A stretch of 64,000 nt of DNA from Labilibacter marinus (GCF_001659685.2 NZ_LXYE02000012.1:186001-250000); one strand, 5' to 3'; positions 51,490 through 61,466 are shown, counted from the stretch's first letter. Notes: generated by a model not told the origin, from the sequence alone. Numbers and translations: made by a program.

Positions 51490-53676
51490 TTAGATTGTAA
51501 GTAAACCTAATTGTTTTAACTGTTGTAATGTATAGCTTTTCCAGAAAATCGTAAAATCTCCAAGCTCATTTTTTTCAAATTCTTTTTGTGTATCTGCTAT
51601 GGTTGGCTGAAGGACTTGGCTGATGGAACATTTACCCAATAGCTCTATAATCCACTGCCCTAATGATTCCTTCGTGTTTATGATTTCTGTGCTTTCTCGC
51701 AAATGAAAGATTAATTCGCACATCTTCGTTGATTTACCTTTTTTCTTTTTGGAATAAAGTCGCAGACTAGGAAGGTTTTCAGTCCATATAAGTTTTCTAT
51801 TGGGCGAGTTATCCTCCTCGATTACGCTGATACTATTGTGTATTAAATCGTAAGGGATCTTTGTTCTAGGGATTTTAAAATCAAACCAGTCCTGTAAAGG
51901 AAGGTCGAAGCCAACATCTAGCATGTAATTGTATAACGATTTTTTTAACCCTTCGCTATATAAATGATGAGAAGCACCAGTTGAGTCAATATGTTCAAGG
52001 TCGTTATTGGCAAAGGAATTGGTTTCAGGATTTTTGGCTTCCACCTGGAACTTTTCTGGATTTTGTCCCACTGGACTATGAGCAGTCATAGCAAATTGGT
52101 GCCAAAAGCCAGAATTTACAATCTGGTTTTCAAATAATTGCCTAACAACTTCAAGCGAGTCAATGGTTTCTTGGTCTGTTTGAGTAGGGAACCCATACAT
52201 TAAATACGCATGAGTTAAAATGCCTGCGCTGGTTAGGTTTTTACAAACCTGTGCAACCTTTTCAACACTTACCCCTTTGTTGATGAGGGATAAAATTCGG
52301 TTAGAGGCTACTTCTAAACCTCCTGAAACAGCTATGCATCCTGATTTTTTAAGTAAGGTGCAAACATCTGATGTAAAACTACTTTCAAATCGAATGTTAG
52401 TCCACCAAGTAAAGTTTAGTTTTCGTTTAATCAATTCTTTGGCTAACGCAATCATTAAGGCTGGAGGAGCTGCTTCATCTACGAAATGAAAGCCAGATTG
52501 GCCTGTTTGTTCGTAAATGGTTTCCATTTTATTGCATAGCACTTTTGCTGTTACAGGCTCGAAGCGAGCTATATAATCGAGCGTTGTATCGCAAAAAGTA
52601 CACCTACCCCAATAGCATCCATGAGCCATGGTTAATTTATTCCAAAAACCATCACTCCACAATCGATGCATGGGGTTAGTTATTTCTATAAAAGAAAGGT
52701 AATTATCTACTTTTATGTTGTTATAGCTAGGGCTTATTTCTTGTTTTAGGGAGATATCCTTACTGCTAGAGTTGTCGATATATTCAACTTTGTTATCCGC
52801 TTTTATTAAAGTGCGTTTTAATGGTCGGCTATTGTCGCTGATGTGCTCTATCAGGTTCAATAATGGTGTTTCTCCGTCATCTAAAGTAATATAATCAATG
52901 AACTCAAAAATACGTGTGTCAGATAAAGAGCGGAGTTCTGTATTGGCATAACCACCTCCCATGCAAATTTTAATGTTGGGATAATTGCCTTTTAAATACT
53001 GTCCGCATTTTAATGCTGAAAACAAATTACCAGGAAAGGGCACCGTGATGGCTACGATGCTTGGTTGTTCTTGCTGAATGCAATCATCAATAATTTTGTG
53101 TTGATGCTGAATGATGAGTGAGTCCTCTTTTAGAACCTCCTCATAAATTGGAGTGAAACTAAAAGCTGAAGAGCTAAGTCTCTCAGCATATCTGCTAAAT
53201 CCAAAGTGTGGGTCAATAGTTTCAACAATAAAATCGGATAAATCTTCTAATAATAGTGTGGCTAGATGCCGAGCTTTATCTCTAATTCCCATGTTGCCAA
53301 AACTCCAATCTAAATCTTCAGCTTGAGAAAAACGAGAAGCTTTGGGCAAATAGGCATCTGAGCAAATTCGGTAAGCCAAGGTCTCATCATTTCCCTTAAG
53401 AAAAAGGATGACGTCATCAATCACTTCAATATATGAATCTTTTAGGGCTTGTATCCTTTGGCTGTTATCTGAAAGTTCTTGAATATTTAGTGCTTGGTTA
53501 AATATTTCATTCAATCCATGGCTCGAGAATATTTTCAGAATTACTTCAAGGCCCAGATCAATTTGATAAGAAGGGATTTCTTTATGTTCTAGAAAACCCT
53601 TAAGATATGTGGTAGCAGGGTATGGCGTATTAAGTTGGGTAAAAGGCGGAGTTATTAAAAGTACTTTAGCGCTCAA
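51490..53676 (-). CDS. B12-binding-type radical SAM protein
   Basis: A 728-residue protein from the TTG at 53676. An upstream in-frame TTG at 53703 lies inside a -7 box (TACTTTTG read on the minus strand, 53701-53708), so the later start is preferred. A cobalamin-binding-like region (about 1-300; IVAITVPFPGNLFSALKCGQ, CMGGGYANTEL) leads into a radical SAM core with Cys354, Cys359 and Cys362 in GCYWGRCTFC, a C-x4-C-x2-C spacing instead of C-x3-C-x2-C. GGLEVASNR follows, near the SAM-binding loop. The substrate is unknown; pairing with a GH20 enzyme suggests glycan or peptidoglycan chemistry. Confidence 0.82.
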   Translation of the reverse strand: MSAKVLLITPPFTQLNTPYPATTYLKGFLEHKEIPSYQIDLGLEVILKIFSSHGLNEIFNQALNIQELSDNSQRIQALKDSYIEVIDDVILFLKGNDETLAYRICSDAYLPKASRFSQAEDLDWSFGNMGIRDKARHLATLLLEDLSDFIVETIDPHFGFSRYAERLSSSAFSFTPIYEEVLKEDSLIIQHQHKIIDDCIQQEQPSIVAITVPFPGNLFSALKCGQYLKGNYPNIKICMGGGYANTELRSLSDTRIFEFIDYITLDDGETPLLNLIEHISDNSRPLKRTLIKADNKVEYIDNSSSKDISLKQEISPSYNNIKVDNYLSFIEITNPMHRLWSDGFWNKLTMAHGCYWGRCTFCDTTLDYIARFEPVTAKVLCNKMETIYEQTGQSGFHFVDEAAPPALMIALAKELIKRKLNFTWWTNIRFESSFTSDVCTLLKKSGCIAVSGGLEVASNRILSLINKGVSVEKVAQVCKNLTSAGILTHAYLMYGFPTQTDQETIDSLEVVRQLFENQIVNSGFWHQFAMTAHSPVGQNPEKFQVEAKNPETNSFANNDLEHIDSTGASHHLYSEGLKKSLYNYMLDVGFDLPLQDWFDFKIPRTKIPYDLIHNSISVIEEDNSPNRKLIWTENLPSLRLYSKKKKGKSTKMCELIFHLRESTEIINTKESLGQWIIELLGKCSISQVLQPTIADTQKEFEKNELGDFTIFWKSYTLQQLKQLGLLTI

Positions 53677-53700
53677 TGTTTCTGATTTTATAATGTGTTG

Positions 53701-53708
53701 CAAAAGTA
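53701..53708 (-). promoter_or_regulatory. Putative -7 box (TACTTTTG) for the radical SAM-GH20 operon
   Basis: On the minus strand this reads TACTTTTG, a full TAnnTTTG match. Transcription would start near 53695, so translation must begin downstream of it; this decides the start codon of the radical SAM gene in favour of 53676. Confidence 0.5.
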
Positions 53709-53878
53709 CTAAAAATGTCCACTAAGTAATTGTAAAAATACTGGAAGAAAATATGGTATGTTTTTAAGAGGAGTTATTAAATATATGTTTTCTAATTATT
53801 TGCTATATAATTCTTGCATCTTTCAATAAAATCATCGAATTTCACGCATCTAATTTCAAAATAACCGACTTTAATTTA

Positions 53879-55054
53879 ATGAAAAAGATATTGACCATCT
53901 GGAGGTATTCTAGTACCTGTGTTTTTCTATTGTTATGCTTATCGATTGTATTTATCTCTTGTGAAGAGGTTCAAGAAAAACGACCTGTTGTAAAAACCGA
54001 ATCTCCCATAGTTAAGGATGTGGCTTTGTATGGAGAATATGTAGGGCGTGTTAAGGCATACCGACATGTAGAGGTGAGAGCACGTGTTGAGGGCTTTTTA
54101 GAGAAGAGACTTTTCTCTGAAGGTAAGAAAGTGCAAGATAAAGAAGTACTTTTCATAATAGACCCTTCACAGTATGAGGCTAGGTTAAATGCATCTCGCG
54201 CTAAGCTTAAGCAGTCAAGGGCCGCAGCAGCTAAAGCTCAAAGAGATGTAGATCGATTGCAGCCATTATATGAACAAAATGCGGCTAGTAGGCAAGATTT
54301 GGATAATGCAATTTCGGCCTTAGAATTAGAAGAGGCGAGTATTGCGATAAGCGCCGCAGAGCTTCAGCAATCGGAGTTGGAGTTAAGTTTTACAAAAGTG
54401 AGATCGCCATTAAATGGATATGTTGGAGAACGTGAGGCTGATATAGGTGCTTTAGTTGGTGGATCCGGAATTTCTTTGTTAACGACCGTTTTTCAGGCAG
54501 ATACAGTGTTTATAAGTTTTAGTCTTACAGCTCTGGATTACCTAAGAAGCAAGCAAAGAAATGTAGATATATCGCAATCGGATAGTACAAGAAAATGGAA
54601 ACCAACTATTACGGTTACTTTGGCAGATAATTCGGAGTATCCAATTAAAGGTATAGTTGATTTTACGAATCCTGAGGTGGATACGGAAACAGGTACTTTT
54701 GAAGTAAGAGCAGAGTTAGCTAATCCGGATATGGCTCTGTTACCTGGCCAGTTTACCAAAGTTAAACTATTATTAGATGTAGTTGAGTCCGCTCTAGTTG
54801 TTCCACGTAAATCTTTAATCATTGAAGATGGAGGTGCATATATTTATGTGATGCGATCGGATAGTATAGCAGAAAAAAGATTTGTGGAAATTGGGCAGGA
54901 TTTTGATAATGAAATTATTATTGAGCGTGGATTAATTGCTCATGATAAAATAGTTATTGAAGGTCAGCATAAATTGTCACCTGGCATTAAAATGTTGCCA
55001 GTAGCTGAAGGGGATACGATTTATCAAACAAAAAATGAGGAGGAGAATAAATGA
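53879..55054 (+). CDS. RND efflux periplasmic adaptor (AcrA-like lipoprotein)
   Basis: A 391-residue membrane fusion protein. The signal sequence ends in a lipobox-like FISC with Cys28. Lipoyl halves flank a helical hairpin (about 90-165, ARLNASRAKLKQSRAAAAKA), followed by a beta-barrel and a membrane-proximal domain (ALVVPRKSLIIEDGGAYIYV). It joins the RND pump to the outer membrane channel. Its last four bases overlap the pump start. No TetR or other regulator gene is adjacent. Confidence 0.92.
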   Translation: MKKILTIWRYSSTCVFLLLCLSIVFISCEEVQEKRPVVKTESPIVKDVALYGEYVGRVKAYRHVEVRARVEGFLEKRLFSEGKKVQDKEVLFIIDPSQYEARLNASRAKLKQSRAAAAKAQRDVDRLQPLYEQNAASRQDLDNAISALELEEASIAISAAELQQSELELSFTKVRSPLNGYVGEREADIGALVGGSGISLLTTVFQADTVFISFSLTALDYLRSKQRNVDISQSDSTRKWKPTITVTLADNSEYPIKGIVDFTNPEVDTETGTFEVRAELANPDMALLPGQFTKVKLLLDVVESALVVPRKSLIIEDGGAYIYVMRSDSIAEKRFVEIGQDFDNEIIIERGLIAHDKIVIEGQHKLSPGIKMLPVAEGDTIYQTKNEEENK

Positions 55055-58000
55055 AGCCAGGTTATTTTATAGATAGGCCTGTGTTGTCTATGGTATTGTC
55101 CATACTTATTGTTTTAATTGGAATAATTTCGGTTTATATATTGCCCGTGGATCAATATCCACAAATAACACCACCTTTGGTTCGTGTTAAGGCTAACTAT
55201 TCAGGAGCCAGCGCTGTAACAGTTGCTGAGGCTATTGCAACACCCATTGAGCAGGAGTTGAATGGTACTCCTGATATGATTTACATGGAATCTAGTTGTA
55301 CCAATTCTGGCGGTTTAACTATTAATGCAACTTTTGAAGTGGGTACGGATCCTGCCATTGCGGCGGTAGAAATTCAAAATAGGGTTAAGCTCGCGGAATC
55401 TCGTTTACCTGCAGAAGTAGTGCAAAATGGAGTAGAGGTAGAAAGACAAGCGGCAGGGCAATTAATGACTGTAAGCCTTACATCTTCGGATACAAAATTT
55501 GATGAGATTTACTTAAGTAACTTTGCCACCATTAATATATTAGATATTCTTAGACGAGTGCCTGGTGTTGGTCGAGTTTCTAATGTGGGTAGTCGATATT
55601 ATTCTATGCGTATTTGGGTGTACCCAGATAGGTTGGCGGGTTACGGATTGACTATTGCTGATCTGCAAAGTTCTATTAAGGATCAAAATAGAGAGTCGGC
55701 AGCTGGAGAATTAGGACTTCAGCCCAATAACAGCATTGATATAACTATCCCAATTTCAACAGCGGGTAGACTTTCTTCAGTGGAGGAATTTGAAAAAATT
55801 GTTTTAAGAGCTAATTCTGATGGAAGTATTATTCGTTTGAGAGATGTAGCTAGAGTTAGCCTTGAGGCATCTAGTTATAATCAAGAATCGGGTTTTGATA
55901 ATAAGAATGCAGCGATTTTAGCTATTTACCTTTTGCCTGGTGCAAATGCACTTGAGGTAGGAGATAATATTAAAGCTGCGATGAAGGATATTAGTGCAAC
56001 CTTCCCAAAAGGAATTGATTATCATATCCCGTTTGATATGACCAATTACATTTCTACTTCTATCAAGGAAGTGTATGTTACTTTGTTTCAGGCTTTGTTA
56101 CTTGTGATTATAGTGGTTTTCTTGTCCTTACAGAATTGGAGAGCCACTTTAATACCTATTATTGCTGTTCCAATTTCACTTATTGGAACATTTGGTGTGA
56201 TGCTGGCGCTAGGGTTCTCTATTAATATGTTAACGCTTTTAGGATTGATTCTGGCCATTGGTATTGTGGTGGATGATGCTATTGTGGTAGTTGAAAATGT
56301 GGAACGTCTGATGGAGGAGAAAAAGATTCAAGCGCGTGAAGCAACGCATTTGGCTATGAAAGAATTGTCAGGAGCCTTAGTGGCAACTTCTTTAGTATTG
56401 GCTGCGGTTTTTGTTCCAGTAAGTTTTTTAGGCGGAATATCAGGAGAGTTATATAAGCAGTTTTCGGTTACTATTGTTGTTTCTGTATTACTATCTACCG
56501 TGGTTGCACTAACGCTTAGTCCAGCTATGTGTGCTATTGTGCTAAAACCTTCATCTGGTAAAGAAAATATTGTTTTTAGAAAAATAAACGAGTGGCTAAA
56601 TATTGGGAATAAAAAGTATGTAGGCTACATAAGCGCATCGGTTGCTTGGCCTAAAAGGGTATTGGCTGGTTTTGGTTTGGTTTTAGTCGCTGTATTTGTG
56701 TTGGCTACCATTGTACCAGAAAGCTTTATTCCTGAAGAGGATCAAGGGCAGTTTACGGTAGAAATCGACTTGCCTGAAGGAGCAACCTTGCAACGCACTG
56801 CTGAAGTGGCTAAAAGAGCGGTTGATTTTCTTTTATCGGTACCTGGAGTTCGAACTGTTGAGCAAGTAGTGGGTACTAGTCCCCGCTTAGGAAGTAGTCA
56901 AGCACGCGCCAAATTAACTGTATTGCTAGATGATTGGGATGAAAGAGGAAGTGATGAATTATCAGTGAATGGTATTATTGAGCAGGTAAGAGAAGAATTT
57001 TATCGATATCCTGAAGCTCGGATATTTCTATCAAAACCACCATTGATTCCTGGTTTAGGAGAGTCGGGTGGAGTAGAACTTCAATTACAGGCACGCTCAG
57101 GAGCTTCATTTGATAACTTAGTGGATGCGGTGGATACCTTGTTGTTTTATGCCAATCAAGCGCCAGAATTGCAAGGTGTTTCGGCAAATATTCAGCCCAA
57201 TGTACCTCAATTGTTTTTTGATGTAGATAAGGATGCGGCTATGTTTTTAGGTATTCCTTTATCAGATATATTTTCATCTATGAAAGCATATTTAGGCGCT
57301 TTGTATGTCAATGACTTTAATATGTTTAACCGTGTTTATAAGGTGAATATTCAGGCGGACGAAAATTATAGGATGTCCCAAGGAAACTTAAATATGTTTT
57401 TTGTGAAAGCCAAGAATGGTTCTATGGTGCCAATTACTGCTATTGGTTCTGCGGAGTATCAAACAGGACCTGGTGGTATCAAACGTTTTAACATGTTTAA
57501 TACTACCGTGGTGAGAGCAGAAGCAGCATCTGGTTATAGTTCTGGTCAGGCTATGTTAGTTTTAGAGGACTTGATAAATAACAAACTTCCTGAAAATATG
57601 GCATATGAGTGGAGTGGAATATCTTATCAAGAGAAGCAAGCTGGTGGACAAACGGGGTATGTGATGATTCTAGTGGTTTTGTTTGTTTTTCTATTTCTAG
57701 CGGCTCAATACGAAAGCTGGTATATTCCAGCGTCGGTTATGTTATCTCTTCCGGTGGCTGTGTTAGGTGCGTTTATGGGCGTTTGGGTAGTGGGTTTAAG
57801 TAATGATATTTACTTTCAGATTGGATTAGTTACCTTAATCGGTTTATCCGCAAAAAATGCCATTTTAATTGTTGAAGTGGCTAAGCAAGAAGTAGAAAAT
57901 GGAGTGGATGTTGTGAATGCTGCAGTCACTGCTGCCTCCCTTAGGTTTCGTCCTATTGTAATGACTTCTTTAGCCTTTGTATTGGGAATGCTTCCGCTTG

Positions 58001-58161
58001 TTTTTGCTTCAGGGCCAGGCTCGGCCAGTCGTCACTCAATTGGAACGGGCGTATTTTTCGGAATGTTGTTTTCAATTACTTTAGGAATTGTAATTGTTCC
58101 ATTCTTTTTTGTCGTCATCAATAAATCAATTCATTTTGTCAAACAGAAATCAAAACAATAG
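55051..58161 (+). CDS. RND efflux pump, AcrB/HAE-1 family
   Basis: A 1036-residue inner-membrane pump of the hydrophobe/amphiphile efflux-1 group. Twelve membrane helices and two large periplasmic loops are visible. The proton-relay helix 4 has the Asp-Asp pair in GIVVDDAIVVVENVER; helix 10 has the matching Lys in LIGLSAKNAILIVEVAK. FIPEEDQGQFTVEIDLPEGATL begins the second loop. It would export drugs, bile-like compounds or detergents. The start overlaps the adaptor gene by four bases. Confidence 0.95.
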   Translation: MKPGYFIDRPVLSMVLSILIVLIGIISVYILPVDQYPQITPPLVRVKANYSGASAVTVAEAIATPIEQELNGTPDMIYMESSCTNSGGLTINATFEVGTDPAIAAVEIQNRVKLAESRLPAEVVQNGVEVERQAAGQLMTVSLTSSDTKFDEIYLSNFATINILDILRRVPGVGRVSNVGSRYYSMRIWVYPDRLAGYGLTIADLQSSIKDQNRESAAGELGLQPNNSIDITIPISTAGRLSSVEEFEKIVLRANSDGSIIRLRDVARVSLEASSYNQESGFDNKNAAILAIYLLPGANALEVGDNIKAAMKDISATFPKGIDYHIPFDMTNYISTSIKEVYVTLFQALLLVIIVVFLSLQNWRATLIPIIAVPISLIGTFGVMLALGFSINMLTLLGLILAIGIVVDDAIVVVENVERLMEEKKIQAREATHLAMKELSGALVATSLVLAAVFVPVSFLGGISGELYKQFSVTIVVSVLLSTVVALTLSPAMCAIVLKPSSGKENIVFRKINEWLNIGNKKYVGYISASVAWPKRVLAGFGLVLVAVFVLATIVPESFIPEEDQGQFTVEIDLPEGATLQRTAEVAKRAVDFLLSVPGVRTVEQVVGTSPRLGSSQARAKLTVLLDDWDERGSDELSVNGIIEQVREEFYRYPEARIFLSKPPLIPGLGESGGVELQLQARSGASFDNLVDAVDTLLFYANQAPELQGVSANIQPNVPQLFFDVDKDAAMFLGIPLSDIFSSMKAYLGALYVNDFNMFNRVYKVNIQADENYRMSQGNLNMFFVKAKNGSMVPITAIGSAEYQTGPGGIKRFNMFNTTVVRAEAASGYSSGQAMLVLEDLINNKLPENMAYEWSGISYQEKQAGGQTGYVMILVVLFVFLFLAAQYESWYIPASVMLSLPVAVLGAFMGVWVVGLSNDIYFQIGLVTLIGLSAKNAILIVEVAKQEVENGVDVVNAAVTAASLRFRPIVMTSLAFVLGMLPLVFASGPGSASRHSIGTGVFFGMLFSITLGIVIVPFFFVVINKSIHFVKQKSKQ

Positions 58162-58162
58162 T

Positions 58163-59530
58163 ATGCAATTCAAAAAAATATTTATTGGCTCATTGCTGGT
58201 TTTGTTGTGCATAAATGCTTGTAAAGTTGGTAAGAAATATCAAACACCCGAATTAGATATTCCTAATCAGGTTTCTTTTTCTCAAGCCAATGATTCATTA
58301 ACTATTGCCGATGTTGAATGGTACGAAATGTTTAATGATACTGTTTTAATCAACTATATTGAGCTAGCCCTGGCAAATAACCAAGATGTTAGAATTGCAG
58401 CTGCACGTATTCGCGAAGCAATGGCATTGAAAAGAATGTCAGAGGCTCCTTTGGTACCTAGTTTAGATTTATATGCTGAAAGTAATAGGGAGCAAGTAGA
58501 AGGGGATGATTTAGACATAGAGCATGTTGCGAGGTTCGAATTGAGTTGGGAGTTAGATTTATGGGGGAATATAAGATGGGGGAGAGAGGCTTCTATAGCG
58601 GAGTATTTTAGTACTGTGGAGGCACATAGAGCAGTTAAAATGGCTTTAATTTCAAGTGTTGCTAAAGCCTATTTCGAATTAATAGCCTCTAAAAGAGAGT
58701 TGGAGATTGTGAAAGAAACAGGTCGTGCTAGACGGGAAGGCGTTCATATAGCAGAATTGCGATATAAAGGCGGCCTCACATCAGAAACTTCCCTAATGCA
58801 GGCCAAGGTTGAGTTTGCTAAAACCATGTCGCTTATACCGAGTGTTGAGCGGGATATTTCTTTAACTAGAAATAGCTTAGCGAAGCTCTTAGGGCAAATG
58901 CCTCAGGAGGAGATGGTCAGTTTAAGCCTTTATCATCAAAAGCAAGGTGCTAAAATTCCAGTAGGTATGCCTTCCTATGTTTTAAAGCGTAGGCCTGATA
59001 TTAAGCAAGCAGAACAATCGTTAATCATCGCAAATGCCAATGTAGGAGTTGCTTATACAGATATGTTCCCTAAAATAACGCTTACTGCCAAATATGGAAA
59101 TGAGAGTGAATCATTTGAAGAACTGTTAAAAAGTCCTTATAGCTATCTGGCAGGTAGCTTATTGGCTCCTGTCTTCTCGGGCGGAGCCAGAAGAGCAAAG
59201 TTAAAGGCTCAGAAAGCAGTTCTTGATCAAGCTTTACTTGAATATGAAAAAGTGATTATAACTGCTTTTCAGGAAACAGATAATGCCATTTTAACCTTTC
59301 GTAAGGCGAAAGAGATTAAAGAGTTGAGGATTGATTTAGAGAAGTCTGCTGAGAATTATTTAGAATTGGCTCAGATACAATATATAAATGGTGCTATTAA
59401 TTATTTAGATCTCCTAGATGCGCAAAGGTTTTTATTTGATGCGGAGGTTTCGTTGAATGAAGCTGTTTTAAATGAGCTACTATCTTATGTTTATTTATAT
59501 AAAACTTTAGGTGGTGGATGGAATAGTTAA
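58163..59530 (+). CDS. NodT/OprM-type outer membrane efflux lipoprotein
   Basis: A 455-residue channel protein. The ATG at 58163 (MQFKKIFIG) is chosen over an earlier ATG at 58094 because it restores a lipoprotein signal with Cys20 (INAC) and starts one base after the pump stop. KYQTPELDIP is typical for NodT proteins just past the lipid Cys. Two helical halves follow, with RRPDIKQAEQSLIIANANVGVA marking the second. It completes a tripartite RND system with the two genes upstream. Confidence 0.92.
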   Translation: MQFKKIFIGSLLVLLCINACKVGKKYQTPELDIPNQVSFSQANDSLTIADVEWYEMFNDTVLINYIELALANNQDVRIAAARIREAMALKRMSEAPLVPSLDLYAESNREQVEGDDLDIEHVARFELSWELDLWGNIRWGREASIAEYFSTVEAHRAVKMALISSVAKAYFELIASKRELEIVKETGRARREGVHIAELRYKGGLTSETSLMQAKVEFAKTMSLIPSVERDISLTRNSLAKLLGQMPQEEMVSLSLYHQKQGAKIPVGMPSYVLKRRPDIKQAEQSLIIANANVGVAYTDMFPKITLTAKYGNESESFEELLKSPYSYLAGSLLAPVFSGGARRAKLKAQKAVLDQALLEYEKVIITAFQETDNAILTFRKAKEIKELRIDLEKSAENYLELAQIQYINGAINYLDLLDAQRFLFDAEVSLNEAVLNELLSYVYLYKTLGGGWNS

Positions 59531-59618
59531 TATTGATAAATGGCAGGATTGCTCTTTTTGTAATCTTTCTAAATTATTAAGAAATAATAAATTAATATAG
59601 AAAGTAAACTATAATAAT

Positions 59619-59648
59619 TTTGATTAGATGTAATCTTTTCTATTTTTG
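59619..59648 (+). promoter_or_regulatory. Promoter (TTTG-N18-TATTTTTG) opening a long leader
   Basis: TTTG at 59619-59622 and TATTTTTG at 59641-59648 (full match) give the strongest promoter of this gap. Transcription from about 59655 would run some 440 bases before the first gene (60098). A second -7-like box (TAATTTTG, 59999-60006) lies nearer to that gene but lacks a -33 partner. Confidence 0.55.
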
Positions 59649-59744
59649 CATAGCGTTCTGAAAAAGAAATGTAGATATCTAAGAAAAGTGTGTTTTTTAG
59701 GTAGTATGTACTTAAAATTAAGAGCGTTTGTGCTGAAAGAGGTG

Positions 59745-59770
59745 CTATTTTATATGGGGATATAAAATAG
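59745..59770. repeat. Perfect 11-bp hairpin with GGGG loop
   Basis: CTATTTTATAT (59745-59755) and ATATAAAATAG (59760-59770) pair perfectly around GGGG, and the stem can grow by two more pairs. It sits about 90 bases into the leader transcribed from the promoter at 59619. No T run follows, so it is not a standard terminator. Confidence 0.75.
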
Positions 59771-60097
59771 TATAAACAAGATTTGATGTGTTGTGGTCTT
59801 GTGTTTTTTTAGTGAATACATATTGTTTGATGTGAGAATCAAGTTCGAATTGGAAAAATGTTTTAATGAAACCTTTTAAAATGGTTTTCGTTAACTGTTG
59901 ACAAATGACCAATTCTAAACCATGAATTAACAGTTTGGTTTGATTAAACTTAAAAGTTAACGAAGGAAACGAACAAACGAAGTTGCTTAAATTGAAATTA
60001 ATTTTGGGGAAAATTAATTGAAAACAGAAACAACAAATCGTACTATGATTATTACAATGAACAATTAAGATTTTTATAACACAACACAAAACACAGC

Positions 60098-61396
60098 ATG
60101 TTAAAATTTATTTTCTTATCAGTTTTAGTTTGGGGAGTAGCTATACTACAGGTATCAGCTCAAGGGGGAAAGACTTGTGTGGAAGCGACTACTGCAAATC
60201 AAGGAATAAATATTAGTAACAACTCCATGGGCGAGCAGTGGTTTAAATACACTGCTACTACCAACGGAAAAGTAATCGTCTCTTCTTGCGGGCAAACAAC
60301 TGCCGATACTTACGTTGAAATATTTGATGGATGTAATTTAGAAGCCTTTACTTTTAGTAATGACTTTTGCGATAAGCAATCAGAAGTTTGTTTTGAAGTG
60401 ATTAGTGGACTTACCTATTGGATCTGTTGGAAAGATTCATATACATTACAAACGTATGAGTGGTTTTTAACTGAAGAAAGTAAGAATCAAGGCGAGTTTT
60501 GTAGTAATCCTATGAGTATTGGATCGGGAAACTTATCAAACATTATTCAAGAAAATACTTATAAGTGGTTCGAGTTTACAGCATCTCGTAATGGTAAAAT
60601 TACTGTTCAAGCAAATAGTACAGATTGTAAAATTGCAGTATTTAATGATTGTAGTACTTCTTCAACTTTAAATAATGATGAAAATTGGAATCCAAGTATT
60701 ACTGCTTTTGAAGGACAAACCGGTCAGTCATATTTAATTGCTATCCGTAATTCGTCTTCTAATACAAATGTAGGATGGAGTATTACAGAAAGTAACTGGG
60801 AATTAGGAGAGCGTTGTGCTGAGCCAATAGATGTACATAGTTTAGATAATTTACCAATTAACCATGATTCTGGTACCGATAAGTGGTATAGATTTATTGC
60901 TTTAAGAGATGGTGATATTACAATTACATCAGCAAATGCTACAACAGAAGATACATATTTAGAGGTTTATGAGGGTTGTGGTTCAGGAAAAGTTGCATTT
61001 AGCGATGATGCAGTTGGTATGCAGTCCGAATTAGTTCTTTCGGTTAAAGCTAACAAAGCATATTACATTAAGTGGGATAATATATTTCAACCAAAGCAAT
61101 ATGCGTGGAGCTTAAAATCAGGAGATACTACTACGGAAGATCCAGAAATAGAAAATTCTAATATTGGTATCTACCCAAATCCATCAACAGGTCCAGTAAA
61201 TATAGATTTAAGAGGGTTTAATTCTGAAATGGTAACTGTAAAAGTATTAAGCCTAACAGGTACACCTATTAAAATCTTAAAGTTAACTGGTGGTGAAAGT
61301 ACTCCTTTTAATTTATCCGATTTAGAAGCAGGAATGTATCAAATAGTATTAGATGATTTAGTATCAAGAAAAGTAGTGAAGTTTTTAAAACAATAA
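60098..61396 (+). CDS. Secreted protein with three repeats and a T9SS sorting domain
   Basis: A 432-residue exported protein. Signal peptide at residues 1-21 (LQVSAQG). Three repeats of about 110 residues follow, each starting near a Cys (KTCVEATTA, GEFCSNPMS, GERCAEPID) and containing a W-(F/Y)-(K/E/R)-(F/Y) block (EQWFKYTAT, YKWFEFTAS, DKWYRFIAL), then an acidic D/G-C segment; they resemble the beta-sandwich PPC domain. The last 80 residues (IGIYPNPSTG to the C-terminal KFLKQ) form a type A T9SS sorting domain, so export would use SprA. No enzymatic motif is seen. Confidence 0.88.
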   Translation: MLKFIFLSVLVWGVAILQVSAQGGKTCVEATTANQGINISNNSMGEQWFKYTATTNGKVIVSSCGQTTADTYVEIFDGCNLEAFTFSNDFCDKQSEVCFEVISGLTYWICWKDSYTLQTYEWFLTEESKNQGEFCSNPMSIGSGNLSNIIQENTYKWFEFTASRNGKITVQANSTDCKIAVFNDCSTSSTLNNDENWNPSITAFEGQTGQSYLIAIRNSSSNTNVGWSITESNWELGERCAEPIDVHSLDNLPINHDSGTDKWYRFIALRDGDITITSANATTEDTYLEVYEGCGSGKVAFSDDAVGMQSELVLSVKANKAYYIKWDNIFQPKQYAWSLKSGDTTTEDPEIENSNIGIYPNPSTGPVNIDLRGFNSEMVTVKVLSLTGTPIKILKLTGGESTPFNLSDLEAGMYQIVLDDLVSRKVVKFLKQ

Positions 61397-61420
61397 TATA
61401 ACCGTACACATTTTGAAGGG

Positions 61421-61466
61421 TGCACCCAGAAAACTCCAAGTAAGTTTTCTAGGGTGCATTTTTTTT
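61421..61466 (+). terminator. Strong Rho-independent terminator after the T9SS cargo gene
   Basis: TGCACCC-AGAAAAC (61421-61434) pairs with GTTTTCT-AGGGTGCA (61444-61458) with one bulge, then eight T residues. Confidence 0.88.

Noticed and set aside
58094-58162. Upstream ATG for the outer membrane efflux lipoprotein
   Set aside because: It lies within the pump gene and would bury the lipoprotein signal; the ATG at 58163 gives a proper lipobox.
59745-60089. Minus-strand 114-codon ORF in the leader region
   Set aside because: Its composition (Cys/Phe/His/Lys-rich, no domain pattern) looks like translated A/T-rich noncoding DNA, and it lies antisense to the probable leader.
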